From the NCBI GenBank assembly GCA_964613745.1, contig CAZTJA010000135.1, forward strand, positions 1 to 6,477: 6,477 nt of DNA, read 5' to 3'. The stretch comes from CAZTJA01 sp964613745 (GTDB lineage Bacteria; Desulfobacterota; Desulfomonilia; Desulfomonilales; Desulfomonilaceae). The notes beneath the pieces were generated by a model. It had not been told where the DNA came from. It saw only the letters and a list, made by a program, of their open reading frames with translations, and made no database searches. Below are positions 5,825 to 6,477 of this stretch, piece after piece. Within the stretch, counting starts at the first letter, position 1; the number at the start of each line of letters is the position of its first letter. The position numbers and the translations under genes were made by a program.

Positions 5825-6477
5825 ATGGGTTTTTGGTCTCGTGATAAGGGCAAAGTGTATGGTCCCGATATCATTTTTGAACAACTCGAAGAACGCATCG
5901 TACTCGATGCTTCCGTAAATCCCAATCCCGACAACCAGAATCAGGACACAAACGATGCCCAGGCACAGCAAAATTGTGCCGGGGACGTTGCTATGCCCGC
6001 GCCCGGAGCACCACCCATCGATATCCCATTGTCCGCACCGGATCCACTCCAGGCGGATCTCAACGTCATACTTGTATCGGATTCCCTCTCCCAGATAGAA
6101 GCAATCTCTCAGGCTGCCGCACCGGATTCCAAGATAATTACGTACAACGCACAGTCCGACACCCTCGACAACATTAACGCCAAGCTGAACGACATTGTTC
6201 AATCCGAAGGTCGCACCATTGATCATCTTGCCGTTCTCAGTCATGGTGAAGCAGGCGAATGGCGAATCGGTGCAGCCGATGACGTCTCCATCGCTTCGCT
6301 AAGCTCTGATGCCGCTCAGTTGCATACTCTTGGCACGCTCATGTCGGCAAACGGCCGTATTGATCTCTACGGCTGCAACATAGGAGCAGGCGAGTCGGGC
6401 ATGTTCTTCGTGACTGCCGTAAGCAATGCAACCGGAAAAACCGTTTGGGCCAGCAATGACATGACCGGCAGCGTCCC
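5825..6477 (+). CDS. N-terminus of a large exported LEPR-XLL / DUF4347 protein (runs off right edge)
   Basis: The first 217 residues of an open frame with no stop in the window. The start has GGGAGGT five bases upstream. Residues 18-29, FEQLEERIVLDA, match the LEPR-XLL motif found at the N-terminus of very large bacterial surface or secreted proteins, where it replaces a classical signal peptide. A low-complexity Asn/Gln/Asp then Ala/Pro linker (about 32-75) leads into DUF4347 (PF14252) from about residue 78: NVILVSDSLSQ, then HLAVLSHGEAGEWRIG (134-149) and IDLYGCNIGAGESG (179-192). Family members often continue with cadherin-like, Ig-like or calcium-binding repeats and are usually inferred type I secretion substrates; none of that lies in this window. 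His140 and Cys184 recall the His-Gly and Cys pair of clan CD peptidases, an inference only. The likely role is adhesion or an extracellular matrix function. Confidence 0.85.
   Translation, partial: MGFWSRDKGKVYGPDIIFEQLEERIVLDASVNPNPDNQNQDTNDAQAQQNCAGDVAMPAPGAPPIDIPLSAPDPLQADLNVILVSDSLSQIEAISQAAAPDSKIITYNAQSDTLDNINAKLNDIVQSEGRTIDHLAVLSHGEAGEWRIGAADDVSIASLSSDAAQLHTLGTLMSANGRIDLYGCNIGAGESGMFFVTAVSNATGKTVWASNDMTGSV

Noticed and set aside
5771..6244. 157-codon minus-strand frame
   Set aside because: It lies opposite the LEPR-XLL/DUF4347 coding region, whose motifs are clear, and is a shadow of it.

Overview
The window looks like part of a Gram-negative bacterial chromosome. A lipobox-bearing hydrolase, a GSCFA protein, an archaeal-type cofactor-independent phosphoglycerate mutase and an LEPR-XLL/DUF4347 giant surface protein would together fit a Desulfobacterota (deltaproteobacterial) or similar anaerobe. 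That placement is inference; there is no rRNA or marker gene here. Base composition is close to balanced in the genes and AT-rich in the spacers. I see no IS element, tRNA, rRNA or CRISPR array.

Left part, minus strand (1-1513): the 5' end of an unidentified gene (1-56, running off the edge), a small single-membrane-segment or lipoprotein-like protein (199-495), and a UbiA-superfamily prenyltransferase of the decaprenyl-phosphate phosphoribosyltransferase type (509-1381). The last two form a tight pair, probably driven by an extended -10 promoter at about 1505-1513. A 148-base divergent spacer separates this unit from the plus-strand genes.

Middle, plus strand (1611-4261): a 100-residue helical protein of unknown function, then apgM (2,3-bisphosphoglycerate-independent phosphoglycerate mutase) and, 14 bases later, a GSCFA-domain protein. 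apgM and the GSCFA gene look co-transcribed from a candidate promoter at 1999-2027.

Right part, plus strand (4262-6477): a secreted alpha/beta-hydrolase lipoprotein with its own strong promoter, a 477-base gene-free stretch rich in short inverted repeats, then a near-consensus promoter, a leader of about 120 bases and the start of a large exported protein (LEPR-XLL motif followed by DUF4347) that runs off the right edge. The two right-hand genes share features upstream: TTGACA plus extended -10 promoters, the octamer CAGGGGGA at almost the same distance from the start codon, and short hairpins around the ribosome binding site. The most interesting part of the window is this regulated surface-protein locus, including a possible His/Cys pair in the DUF4347 domain that recalls clan CD (caspase-like) peptidases.
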